Made by a program: the position numbers and the translations under genes. The notes under the pieces were generated by a model. The model was not told the DNA's origin. It made no database searches and worked only from the letters and a program-made list of their open reading frames with translations. Positions 24,033-34,817 of a stretch of 64,000 nt of DNA are shown piece after piece. The stretch spans positions 310,215 through 374,214 of the forward strand of contig VWZF01006727.1 of the NCBI GenBank assembly GCA_013396755.1, written 5' to 3'. Positions within the stretch are counted from its first letter, which is position 1. Every line of letters starts with the position of its first letter. The stretch comes from Sclerurus mexicanus. Lineage: Eukaryota; Chordata; Aves; Passeriformes; Furnariidae.

Positions 24033-27000
24033 AGGGCAGGGATTTCCCTACTTACTGACGTGGAATTTGATAGAAATATATTTCAAAATTTGACTAAGGA
24101 ATGCCAAGGTGCTCTATGGAAAAGGAATATTAGGTACCTAAGAAAGATGGAGATTCAACCCCTAGTTTGATTTGTCCTTTACTTCCATCTCTTACTCTTT
24201 GGCGTATTTCCAGGTGTCTAATCTCTGTACAATCTCATTCTCTGCATGGAGAAGAGATGCTTTAAGTAGACTGAGTGAGATTCGTGGAGCTCCTACTGCT
24301 GTACTGTTTTTCATAATCTGTAATTTTTGAATAATGACTGTATAAACCAGCTGCATTTAATTCAGTTTGAACATCCTTTGGCTAATAATCAATTTTGTCC
24401 TGAGAAAAAGTCTTAATAAATGAGTCCCTTTTTCCCCCTAATCACTTTGCACCTTCCCTGAAACCACTCAGACAAGAATAAAAATGTTTAGTGGATTTTG
24501 GAAATACTATGAATATACTCAAGAATATCTGACTCTTTTGGAAAGTATCAATCCTCATTTCATCAGAAAGCTCACAAGCAATGTTCAGTCCTTAAATTTT
24601 AGTGATAATAATAATAACAACAAAACCAATAATCTTATTTTTACTTAGGTTACAGAATAAACCAGAACACCAATCCCAAATTTTTATTTCTCTATTGAAT
24701 CTCACAGCTCACTTTAGAGTTGACGTCAGCATCCTCTGCCTATATCTGGGTAAGCCTAACTGCATGATGTGCTGACTCTGGCAACCCTTTATACCTTGCT
24801 GTTCCGATAGAGTTATTGAAAATGGAATTGGGCTGTGTCTACTTTAATCAAAGGTGAAAGCAAGACAAGTTGCAAAGGAGTGGGAATAAGCTATGCAATT
24901 TGTGGACTACTGCAAATCCTGCTTCATAATTATATTTTGTTCTACAGTAGTTATTTGAATTCACTTAGTAGTCAGAGCACATAATTTCTAAAAAGAAAAA
25001 TAATTTACAATTGAAGGTAATGGGGTGTTAATAAAATATAAATCTTCTGGCTGTTGAGGCTCATGGATAGTGAAACAGACAATTATTGCTCTGAACGTTC
25101 CACTGAAAAATAAAAAGCTGTTGTCTTTTGTAGTATTTGCTTAAACCATATTATTTGGTTTGTTCAAAACTGGCAGAGATGTGTTACTGGAAATTTTTCT
25201 TTTCAGCAGAGAACTGAAAAGATTTGAGTCCTGAATTATGGGAGGGGGAGAAAAAAAGAAAGCAGTGCAATTTAATGATGTCAGGTGATGGTCTGCCTAA
25301 AGAATATGTCTTTTCTAACCCTTTGTGTTGTGTTTTCCAGTAGGTGCCTTTGCAAACTGGTTTGTAAAAAAATTAGGAGTGGGATTAAAGAGAAAATGAG
25401 GAAACTAATGTTACTGATAAGGTCTTTTGTCCCAGTTTTTCTCATCAAATGGCTAGAGCAATGCCAGTAAGGAGTGTGGTGCTTAGGGTTGCAAAAGTGA
25501 GTGATGTTTGGATCTGAGGATGATTTTGTCTCCTAGACGTCAAGCAGCAAGTTTATGATCTTAAGTAATTCTTCAGTCCCTCACCCTATTTGTACCACAT
25601 TGGTAAATTCAATTTTCACTCAGATTTGTTTCAAAGTGTGTCAAGGACACCAGAAACTGAAAAAGCTGATACATTTCTTCAAATACAATTAGTAGCTGTA
25701 GTTTGCTTAAAATAATTTTTCAAACTCAGTATTTGTGAATGGAAAGCCATAGGAGTGTGTAAAAGTGCTACACTGTCAAATGTTTTATGGAGTACGAAAT
25801 TGTAAGTGTCAACATGGTAATAGTAAGATGGAGGCTGTAGTATAGTTAAGAGTGATCAAAATAAATAAATTCAGAAAACTGTCTGCATGCATCATAATAG
25901 CAGAGAGTTCATAAAGATTGTCTCTCCATGTCAAAATGGAAATAAGCCAGAGAACAATAAAATGAGCAATTATGGTATTTTAGGGTCTAACATCAACATC
26001 CAAGCAAATGTGCTTCAGTACTGGGGAGCTGTCTATAGCAAAGCCCAGACTGAAAACTCTTTGAAGGCAGTAGGATTCCTTCTTTTGGCCTACATGATTA
26101 AAAAGAGAAATGAAATGTGACACAGTTTACACCAATTTCACTCCCAAGTCAGCCTTAAAATTCAAAGTCTTTTTGTAATGATGCTTCTGCTGGTCTAAAG
26201 AAACAGTAGAGCCAAAAAAAGTCTTTCTTTCCCCCCTAATTAAATCTGTGACACCCACTTCATTGTCGTGGCACACAGCATTAACATTGTACAATGCAGA
26301 GGAACTACTCATAACCTTGTTTTGATTAGCCTTTATTAATTGCATGATGAGGGTTTTTAAGAAAAGTGATTTAGAATCCCATAAAAGTAAATTTGCAAAA
26401 TTTTGAGTCTTGAAGTCTGCAGTTCTGAGGTAACTGTTAAAAAGTCCTCACAAGCATGTGACAGTGTATATAATTTTTTTAAATAGATGCAAAATTTTGT
26501 GTAATGTATGTTTTATATGTATTTATATGCAATATGTAATATTATTTGAAAATTAAAAGTTACATCCTATGCTTCCATTTTTGCATGCTCAGTTTCAGAT
26601 TACCAAAATACAGGTCTTCAGGTGTAATGACTTCTTGTGAAACACTGCTTGTTAGGACCCCTGCCAGGAACACTTTTCAACACAAATTTAATTCAAATGC
26701 AAGAGCAATGACAGTATTTGTTGACTCAAAGCTGGATATAAGCACAAATATTTTGCTGAATATGTGCCACATTTTTCAGTTCTCCACCAGGGAACTAACA
26801 GACATTCAAAGGACAGAATATCCTAAGATGCAGTGATCCAAACCATTTTTTTTTTTAACCAGGGTATATTCATGCATTTAATTTAAACAAATCTCACCAC
26901 ATGAGTGAGATATTGTAGAAAAATTACTTCAGTTGGTTAATTTTGGAATAATAAGAGCTAAAGATATCCTCAGTGTGCAGGGGCTCATTTCTTATTGTGG

Positions 27001-27510
27001 GATGGCTGTAATTGAACTTCCATAGGCAATTATTTCATTCCATTTGCTCCATGTCACTTCTGCCCTTAGATAAATGGAAGATCTCTTCATATAGGAGTTT
27101 AGAATTCAAACACAGTGTAAGTTGAGAAATTCTCTTTCCCTTCTGATGTATAAAAATGGATGGATGATATTCATCCATTACCTTCAACTGATTTATTTTT
27201 TGGATGCACTTAGAACACAGAAACTCGAAACTGTTTTTCCATATATGACTCATTCTTGACTTTAGTTTCCTAAAACCTGTGCAGAAAAAATTCTTCTTGT
27301 ACTGAACTACAGAAAAAAAAATCACATTCAGAGATATTTCACTTATAGTGACAAAATAAATAACAAATCCTTTCCTTCAGTAGAGAATTCAAAGCAGAAA
27401 TGAAAATATGCTGTAGAGAAATGAAACTGATCAGTTCAGAGTCCACCACCAGTGATTTCTGTGTTTGCATCTGGGTAGAAGCTGTTAAAGTTTGTTTAAT
27501 TATTACTTAC
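24033..27510. other. Intergenic, no gene seen
   Basis: AT-rich DNA without a recognised gene or transposon. Contains a perfect CRE octamer TGACGTCA at 24721-24728, a (GATAAT/AAC)n stretch near 24607-24623 and a TATATG-rich stretch at 26500-26540. Confidence 0.6.
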
Positions 27511-27740
27511 ACCATAATATAGTCCATGGAGAAAAATTAATTGCAAAATGTATCCATCTTACAGGGTAAGTAATATCAGCTAGGATAAAACCTGAAGCTT
27601 TTCCAATTAAAGCTGCTGTCAGTAAAGAGCAGAATGTGATTGCAAATGCAAAAAAGCAGTTTAACTTTAGCTCTCCTGCAAATACACCATGGATTCGGGA
27701 TGTGAACACCATCTGTCCAAATACTGGCCAAACTGATCTT
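27511..27740 (-). other. Exon-like hydrophobic open frame with consensus splice donor (unproven)
   Basis: The minus strand is open for about 75 codons and ends at 27511 immediately before GTAAGTAAT, a strong splice-donor match. The translated text includes hydrophobic stretches (FFAFAITFCSLLTAALIG) followed by a polar connector and a second hydrophobic stretch, like a two-helix membrane segment. A possible internal acceptor is the AG after CTGCTCTTTACTGAC. I do not recognise a family. A frame this short is common by chance in AT-rich DNA, and a plus-strand frame of 114 codons overlaps it, so it is a weak candidate. Confidence 0.12.
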
Positions 27741-28382
27741 TTAAATAATTATATAGATTCAAACGCAAACACCATGACATGCAGTGTAATCTTGCTTCAA
27801 GGTTCTTTAAGACAAGCAAAAGTTCTGTTTATCTGTGAAGGACTAAGAAATGAGTCACTTTCTGCGTATTTATTCAACCCTTTTCCATTGCATTCATTGG
27901 TTGCATGTCCGAATATGGGCTCAATAGAGCTGAGGTCAGAAGAGGAGCAGAGTTTTATCCACAATCCTCTTAAATGCTAATGCCATTTTAGTCCCAAAAA
28001 GAGAACAGACTCAGTCTTCAACTCATATTAATTGTCCTAGCTCAAATATTGCCATTTTGACATTATAAATATTATTATTTACTTAGTAGTTTTATTACTT
28101 TTTGATCTGTTGTCTTCTTAAGAAGGCTGTCTAGTGGACCAAATGGAAAGTTATTGGCTATTTTAACCCAAAAATTATTGAAAAGGATGATGCAAAGTAG
28201 TGCTGGTTTTTAGGTTTTTTGGGTTTTGTTTTTTTTTTAAAGTAACAAGCTGATTGCTTCTATTACTGTTCAAAATCTTCTGATGTTCAGACAAGACTTA
28301 TAAGATCTTTCAGAGACAACATAGGCATGTGTTGAATTGCTTTTCTAAATACAGACCTTTTATAAATATGGATGCTAAATGA
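27741..28382. other. Intergenic, no gene seen
   Basis: AT-rich unique sequence leading into the CR1 at 28.4 kb. Contains a T/G-rich tract (about 28205-28240). Confidence 0.6.
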
Positions 28383-29246
28383 GGCTAAATGTGTTTAACC
28401 TGCCTGAGGATGCCATTCAGAGGGACGTGGACAAGTTCAAGAAGTGGGTCCCTGGGAACCTCATGCAGTTCAACAAGGCCAACCCCAGCTGGATCAGGGC
28501 AAACCCCAGTATCAATACAGGCTGGGGAATAAAAGGATTTAGAACAGCTCTGCAGAGAAAGATTTGGGGGTGCTGGTGGATGAAAAACTGGACATAAGCT
28601 GGTAATGTGTGCTCACAGCCCAGAAGGCCAACCATGTCTTGGGCTGCATCACAAGAAATATGACTTGCAGGTTGAGGGAGGTGATTCTCCCCCTCTCTCC
28701 TCTGCTCTGGTGACACCCTCTCTGTAGTACTGCATCCATCTCTGGGGCCCCCAACACAAGAAGGACATGGACCTGTTGGAGTGGGTTCAGAGGAGGCCAT
28801 TAAGATGATAGAGGGGCACCTCTGCTATGGAAACAGGCTGAAAGAGTTGGGATTGCTCAGCCTGTAGAAGAGAAGACTCCTCAGTATAACACACTTCAAT
28901 ATGAAAAGGTGGCCTGTAAGAAAGATGGGGACAAACCTTTTAGCAGGGTCTGTAGTGAGTACCTCTTGTAGTCTACTACAAGAGGTAGTACTTTTAAACA
29001 AAAAGAGAGTAGATTTAGACTAGATATAGTAGAGAGAAATTTTTTACAATGATGGTGGTGAAACACTGGAACAGGCTGCCCAAAGAGAAGCTGCATCTTT
29101 GAAAACGTTCAAGGTCAGATTGGACAGGACCCTGAGCAACCTGGTCTACTTGAATATTTCCCTTTTCATTGCAGGTGGGTTTGGACTAGATGACCTGCCT
29201 TCCAACCCAAACCATTCTGTGATTTTATGACTCTATGATTCTGATG
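28383..29246 (+). mobile_element. CR1 LINE 3' end (about 860 bp), 5'-truncated
   Basis: The element begins inside the C-terminal part of ORF2 (DNA order: GACGTGGACAAGTTC, CTCATGCAGTTCAAC, CAGTATCAATACAGG), continues through the ORF2 C-terminal region and closes with the avian CR1 3' tail TTCTGTGATTTTATGACTCT and a further octamer near 29240. The ORF2 part is interrupted by frameshifts and stops. A 28-base perfect palindrome (28960-28987) replaces the stretch where CR1 copies normally carry a GATAGGACAAGGGG-like sequence, so this copy has acquired a local rearrangement. It cannot encode protein. Confidence 0.93.
28960..28987. repeat. Perfect inverted repeat inside CR1
   Basis: Arms TACCTCTTGTAGT (28960-28972) and ACTACAAGAGGTA (28975-28987) are perfect reverse complements with a 2-nt spacer CT. 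It lies at a position where CR1 consensus-like copies are not palindromic, which points to a template-switch or foldback event after or during insertion. Confidence 0.9.
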
Positions 29247-32200
29247 TCATGACTTTTGGTTGTGTAGAAGTCTGCTGTAATTAGTCAGTGCTATTAGTAG
29301 ATGAGCATTTCTAGATGGGAAATCTTGGTCCTCTGTAAGTTTTACTGACCAAGGGTTTCATCCACCATTTTGAATTGTGGAGCTAAGAATGAATCAGAGA
29401 CCATATGCAACATAATATTTTAAGTCACATTTGGAAGTTTTATAGAAAAGAGAGGAGTCCCAGCTTGGATGCACTACTCCAAGGCTTCTTCCTCTAGGAA
29501 AAAAATGTATTCAAGCACAGGTCATGAAGTGCAGATATGTCAGCAGAGTTAATGTGTCAATTATTCTGTTAAGCAGAGTTCAGCCTTTTGCAAAATATGT
29601 TTGAGTATAGTCCTACAGCATTTCAAACCATAGTAGAATCTATGTAGTCCAAAAGCACTCTGTACCAGCTGAGGATTTACACCACCAGGTTTGTAATAAA
29701 TCTAGTTTGTGAAAACAAAATATATGTTTATTGGCAAAAAGGCATCCTTCCCTCAATATCCAGAACCAGCAACTGTTGTTTTGGAGAGGGTGTTACAAAA
29801 AAAGGCATAAGAAAATCCTTCGCCAGAATACTCTCCCAACTCCAACAATCTGCGTCTTGGGGAAGTCCTAAGATGGGAGTAATATCTCTTTACTCAAGAC
29901 CCTGAGATGGATTTTCGTCCTTGAGTTTTTTCAGTAACTTTTTAAATTCATACAAACTTAATACTAATAGGCATGCATTTCACAGCCTATTTATATGCTG
30001 CATAAATATTATTTTATGAACTTGATAATAGGTGTTATTCTTGATCATAGGTGCTGAAAGCTCAATACTATAATGTCCCTTACAATGGAAGCCTATGGAT
30101 TTCTTTCAGAAGTCAGTACTCAAGAGAAGTAAAAGGAGCTGAAACCTCTTCCTGAAGCTCCTTTAGTATTCAGCAACTGTATGTGGGTTCCACTTTCCAA
30201 TTAAAAGACACCTGCACAATACTCTACACTTCTTTACAAACTTAATGATCTGAATCTCAAAACAAATTCATTTTAATGAAAGGGAGGCAATTCATTAATT
30301 TTGATTTGTGTACAATTGTAAATGGGCAACTAGGAGAAAAATTATTGGTATCACTCTCTAAGGGAGAAACAGCAACTTTGTATTAAGAAAGTCCTTATTC
30401 AAAGGCTTATTCCTAAATAGAAAAATGAGGAAACAAGAAGAGTGAAAATGTGAAGTTGTCATCAACCAGCCTGCTGACTTCATATATCTTCTAATGAGAA
30501 GGCTATAAAGCTGTTGCAGTAAGAAACCTTCTTTTGCTAATGCTGTAAATCCAGGAAATGTACCTGTCAAAATGGTATTCTTTGGTATAAAATCAAGATA
30601 ATGTAAGTAATCTGACATCATTGTTTCCCCGGTCAGGCCATTATCCAGTGGCAAAAAGCAACCGTGTTATCCCTTCATTATACAGCTGAATAGACAGAAA
30701 AACATTCAGAAAGACATCACACCGTTTACTACATGTTGTTCATCTGTTATCTTGATTATATTATTAACATGATTGTGACATAATATTTACATTATTTTCT
30801 GTTCATCAACAGTCTAAGACTTATAATGTGTACATTATTTTTCTGTGTTATCATGGCATTTTGGTAGTATAGTGCATCTTCCTTCCCAATATCACTATGC
30901 TATTTTGTGGAAACAAATTAGCAAAAATGGCCAGGGCATAACCTCCCTTCTTATGCATAATTTATATCACTCCATAATGAATAGATGTGTCTGAGACACA
31001 AATTAGTCATTCTAAGAAATGAGACTTTTCTTAAGAAAAATGTGTTTCATCTCACACCAATCTGTGGGTTATATTTTTTCCTTCTAAATTACCAGTATGT
31101 AAAAATATTTAATAAGTGTCATCACTTTTTTATTCTTTAGAGATTATTTCTACATACTTGTTTTTGTGTGTAATAGTTCTATTTTTCTTTTGTTGGCTAC
31201 TCTGCCTTTTATTGCAAATAAAAATATGTTTGGATAAATTGCACATAAAGTTGTTTATTGCTGCTTAAATCTACTGGAGGATTTTTAAAAATATACCCTG
31301 CAGTAATTCTCATTCAAATTGGGCAAAGATCCCACCTCTTGTTAAATTCTCTGCTTTATTTCTTCTACACCAGCGCCTTGTAACAAGACAATAAACAGAA
31401 TGACCCTGAAACTGAGGAGAGGTTTTACTGTATTGTCACATTGTTCATTGACATAGATTCAGCAAGCATGAAGCTGAGTTTGTTTACAAGTCATGAAAGC
31501 TGAAGACGCTACTGGATTCTTTATCACCATCTCCTTTTTTTCATTTACAGTTCTTGATATGGAAATGCCCCTTGGAATGGTACGTGTCTGAGTCACAGGG
31601 GCAGTGCATAGACAAGTAAAAAAAGCAAGATGCAGACAGTCCTTTGACTTGAGCCACTTGGTGTGGTGTAGTTTATGTATACTTATCTAAAAACAGGAAG
31701 GCCTCTTTCCTTGCTTACAGGAAAAGTGATTGCTCCTGGATTGTGATTAAAGTGGCAAGAGACTGTCATTCAACATCAGCTAAAAACATGGAGAGAGCAC
31801 GCTAATAATTAAACAATATGGACAATTGCAGGCCAGAGCTTACACCCCACTAGTGTTTTACTCATTGGAATAGAAGTTAGTTAAAGGTCTTGGGATAGGA
31901 ACTTGACTGACAATCTAGGGTAGCGAGAACAGCTATTCCTGATACAAAAAGAGCATGAAGCTGAATGTGAATGCAGTTGGCTTCCCAACGCAGGAGCTGC
32001 AAATCCTTCTTTGCTTGCAGGAGTGAGAAAAGGCAGGAATGCATTTGCTCTTTGCTGAGGAAGTTTAAATCCCATGTCTTCAGAGGACTTCAGTTGAACA
32101 GAATAGTTTAATTAGTGTAAATTTGGAGTTTTGAGAAATGGAGTATGCACACACTCTATATTTTGCCATGTTCAAAGGTACATCTGAGAAAACATTTATA

Positions 32201-34516
32201 CTTGAAAACATACATAACTGCAGTTATGGTGGATGAATTTCTGGTCTCTGTCATGGTCTACAAAATAGTGTTTCAGTTTATATGAAATTAAAAATTTTCT
32301 GACTCGTGATTTGGGTTAGTTTCTTGGTGAGCACCACAAACACATGAACAATTAAGCACTTCCTGAAAAGTAACTCATGCCCATGGGAAGCAGCTGAACT
32401 GGTTTCTGAAATCACCAATCTTATTGGAAAATATCAGACAACTGGAGTTAACACTAAGTATTGGTACATAACCATTTGGTGACCCACCACCTTCTGGTTA
32501 AAAATCAGCAATGTCAAACAAACAGAATAATTTCTTTGAAAAGGTTTTTCCATTGTGCCTGATTTTTTGTCCACTGAAGTCAATGACAAAATTATCTTGG
32601 ATTTAAAGGGCACAGGATTAGGTCATTACTGTATCCTAATCCATTTGTTCTAAACCTGCTGGAGAGAGACAAGTGCTGTAAGTGTAGAAGAGAAGACATT
32701 TGTTTTAATTTTGCTTATTTGAGGTAACAAAATCTGGCACCAAATGCATTTGTGTGTCTGGGTGTAATTATTCTCCTTTCAAAGAACTGCTATTTCTCTC
32801 TCGCCTCAGGACCATTAAGGTGTTAAGTACAAAGATGCCGCTTGATGGAAGTAGGCTCCAGACAGTCTGAGATGTGAAGAATCAGCCTGGTGAGAGTTAC
32901 CACATCAGACTGTTGATTAAACAAAGGCGATTCTCAGTATCACCAACATGGAGTGCAAAGAGGGCTGGGAGACAAAAGAAAAACTATGATAAAAGTGGAA
33001 AGAGACAGAAAATCCTACTCCTCCTATACTTCACAAAATTATTTCCTATTTATTTTCTTCTCCCTTAACCTCTCTCAAGTTTGAAGTTTAATATTTCTGT
33101 TGAATGTAATCACAGTTTTGTTGGCTGCAATAATTTCTAAGGTAGAGAAAAGCAAAAGCAGAATCTGGCTGTAAAGGTTTCCTTATCAATAGCTGCTCTG
33201 TAAGTGTGATTGTAAGTTTGCAGAGCTGCCTCCCACTCCCTCTACCTACTCTGCCCTTGGTTGACAAGGACAATCAGTCATCTCATCACAGAAACAGACT
33301 CAAGAAAGATGCCTCTGTCTTCAAAGTAAATTGACCTGGGTATTAAAATGCAAATTCATCATCATAAACCCCTGGAAATTCACTTGGATAATAGCAACAA
33401 ATTTGAAGTTAGCTTAAGGTTTTGAATAATGAAATTGAAAATAATTAATTTCATGAACCCCCAAAATTTTTTAATATTCTCCTACATTATCTGCAGACTA
33501 TCCTGTAGCAAGCAGGAGGAAAGAAAAGAAACAATCAAGGTCTGGAGCTGCAATTGACCAGATGGTTGCAATTAGATCAGTCTAACTTGATCTTGAATGC
33601 TCACATGAGACATTTGCACTGTCATCTCCAATGTTATCTTACCAGGGGTATTTTTCTGGCTTGACCATGGTACTATTCATAGCTGGGCATGTATTATGCT
33701 TGATGTTGCCCAGCTATGAGCTCTGGAAGGTCTCAGTCTGTGCAGAAGGTCTAAAAAGAAGTGGTTTAAGTTATATTGAATTGAAAGGAAAATCTAATAT
33801 TTCCCCAGGGACTTTAGAGAAAAAATATTTTTTTTCATAATTTGAAAATATAGACTCTTTATATATCAAGGATAATATTGGTTTTGAATATCATGTTAAG
33901 ACCAATAAATCTTTTTCTCAGAAACACATTGGGGGGAATTCAATCATGTTTTGTGCTAGAGCTCTTTTGATGTTTTATGTTTGTATGGCCATAAAAGGTG
34001 ACTTTTGGCTTAAATATGGCTGTGTTTATGAGAGGTTGGTGTTAAGCAGCTGTATCTCTTATTTTACAGGAAAGGGAAAGCACATATCAGTGGAGGTCAC
34101 AAGGCTATTGTTAGATGTTCTGTTAAAGAGTTAATAACCCAGATAAAATCTATTTTTATCTTGATAAAACCCAGCTGGACAGATCTCATACCTAGAGCTC
34201 CTTTCTGATAACTGTTGGAAACAGCTGTCCATCCAGAATAATTTTAGCAGGCATGGAATACCACAACAATCTATATACATGGAATGGGTTTCAGGATCTC
34301 TATAAAGAAATTAAGTTCTTTAGATTCCTTCTCTCTGTTACTGGAAAATGTATTACAGGAATAAACTCAGAAATGGTAGAGATAAGTAGCCACTTTCTGG
34401 TTGCTTTTCGCATCAGCATTGCATATCTGCAATTTCTCATTAATTGTGGCATATAGAAGTAATGGTACAAGATATGATGTAAACAAAAATTCTGCATTCT
34501 CACAATAAAATAATAT
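29247..34516. other. Intergenic, no gene seen
   Basis: Unique AT-rich sequence, five kilobases without a recognisable transposon or gene. Notable content is only a 13-bp-arm hairpin at 33677-33719 and scattered poly-A/T runs. Confidence 0.6.
33677..33719. repeat. Inverted repeat / hairpin, 13-bp perfect arms
   Basis: TCATAGCTGGGCA (33677-33689) and TGCCCAGCTATGA (33707-33719) are perfect reverse complements around a 17-nt loop. No transposon context is visible. It could form a short RNA hairpin if transcribed, but the arms are shorter than a typical pre-miRNA. Confidence 0.85.
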
Positions 34517-34641
34517 GATAGAATCATAGAATTGTTTGGGTTGGAAGGGACCTTAAAGATCATCTAGTTCCAATCCCCTTGCCATGGACAGGGACACCTT
34601 TCACTAGACCAGGTTGCTCAGAGCCCCATCCCGCCTGGCCT
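34517..34641 (-). mobile_element. CR1 LINE 3' end, minus strand
   Basis: Reverse complement of the CR1 3' end: ATAGAATCATAGAATTG, TTGGAAGGGACCTTAAAG, then CCAGGTTGCTCAGAGCCCC. It is well preserved and truncated at about 125 bp. It abuts a CORE-SINE-like stretch and, beyond that, a CR1 3' end of opposite orientation. Confidence 0.92.
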
Positions 34642-34654
34642 ATTTAAGAGTCAG

Positions 34655-34765
34655 GGAAAAAGCCATGAGAAAGATAAGTGATTTGGCCAAGTTTATCCAG
34701 GGAATGTAGGGTAGAGCTGGGAACTGAATCCCAGACCTTAGGCCTGTATCAAGATCCTGAGCCAA
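34655..34765 (-). mobile_element. CORE-SINE (MIR-like) fragment
   Basis: AAGATAAGTGATTTGGCCAA followed by a TTTATCCAGGGAATG stretch and then GTAGAGCTGGGAACTGAATC and CCAGACCTTAGGCCTGTATC matches, in order and spacing, the MIR/CORE-SINE core (AAGTGACTTGCCCAAGG, then GGCAGAGCTGGGATT, then AACCCAGGTCT). MIR-type copies are rare but present in birds, so this is an old amniote insertion. Divergence is high. Family name and edges are by eye. Confidence 0.55.
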
Positions 34766-34779
34766 GAAATGCTTTCATC

Positions 34780-34817
34780 CTAATGATCTTGGAAGTCTTT
34801 TCCAACCTAAATGATTA
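34780..34817 (+). mobile_element. CR1 LINE 3' terminus, plus strand (very short)
   Basis: TAATGATCTTGGAAGTC, TTTTCCAACCTAAATGATTA is the sense-strand CR1 3' terminus, with only about 38 bases preserved. It faces the minus-strand CR1 at 34517, with the SINE-like stretch between them. Confidence 0.7.

Noticed and set aside
27636..27980. 114-codon plus-strand frame
   Set aside because: No recognisable similarity and no start or splice context; overlaps a minus-strand exon-like frame that is itself weak.
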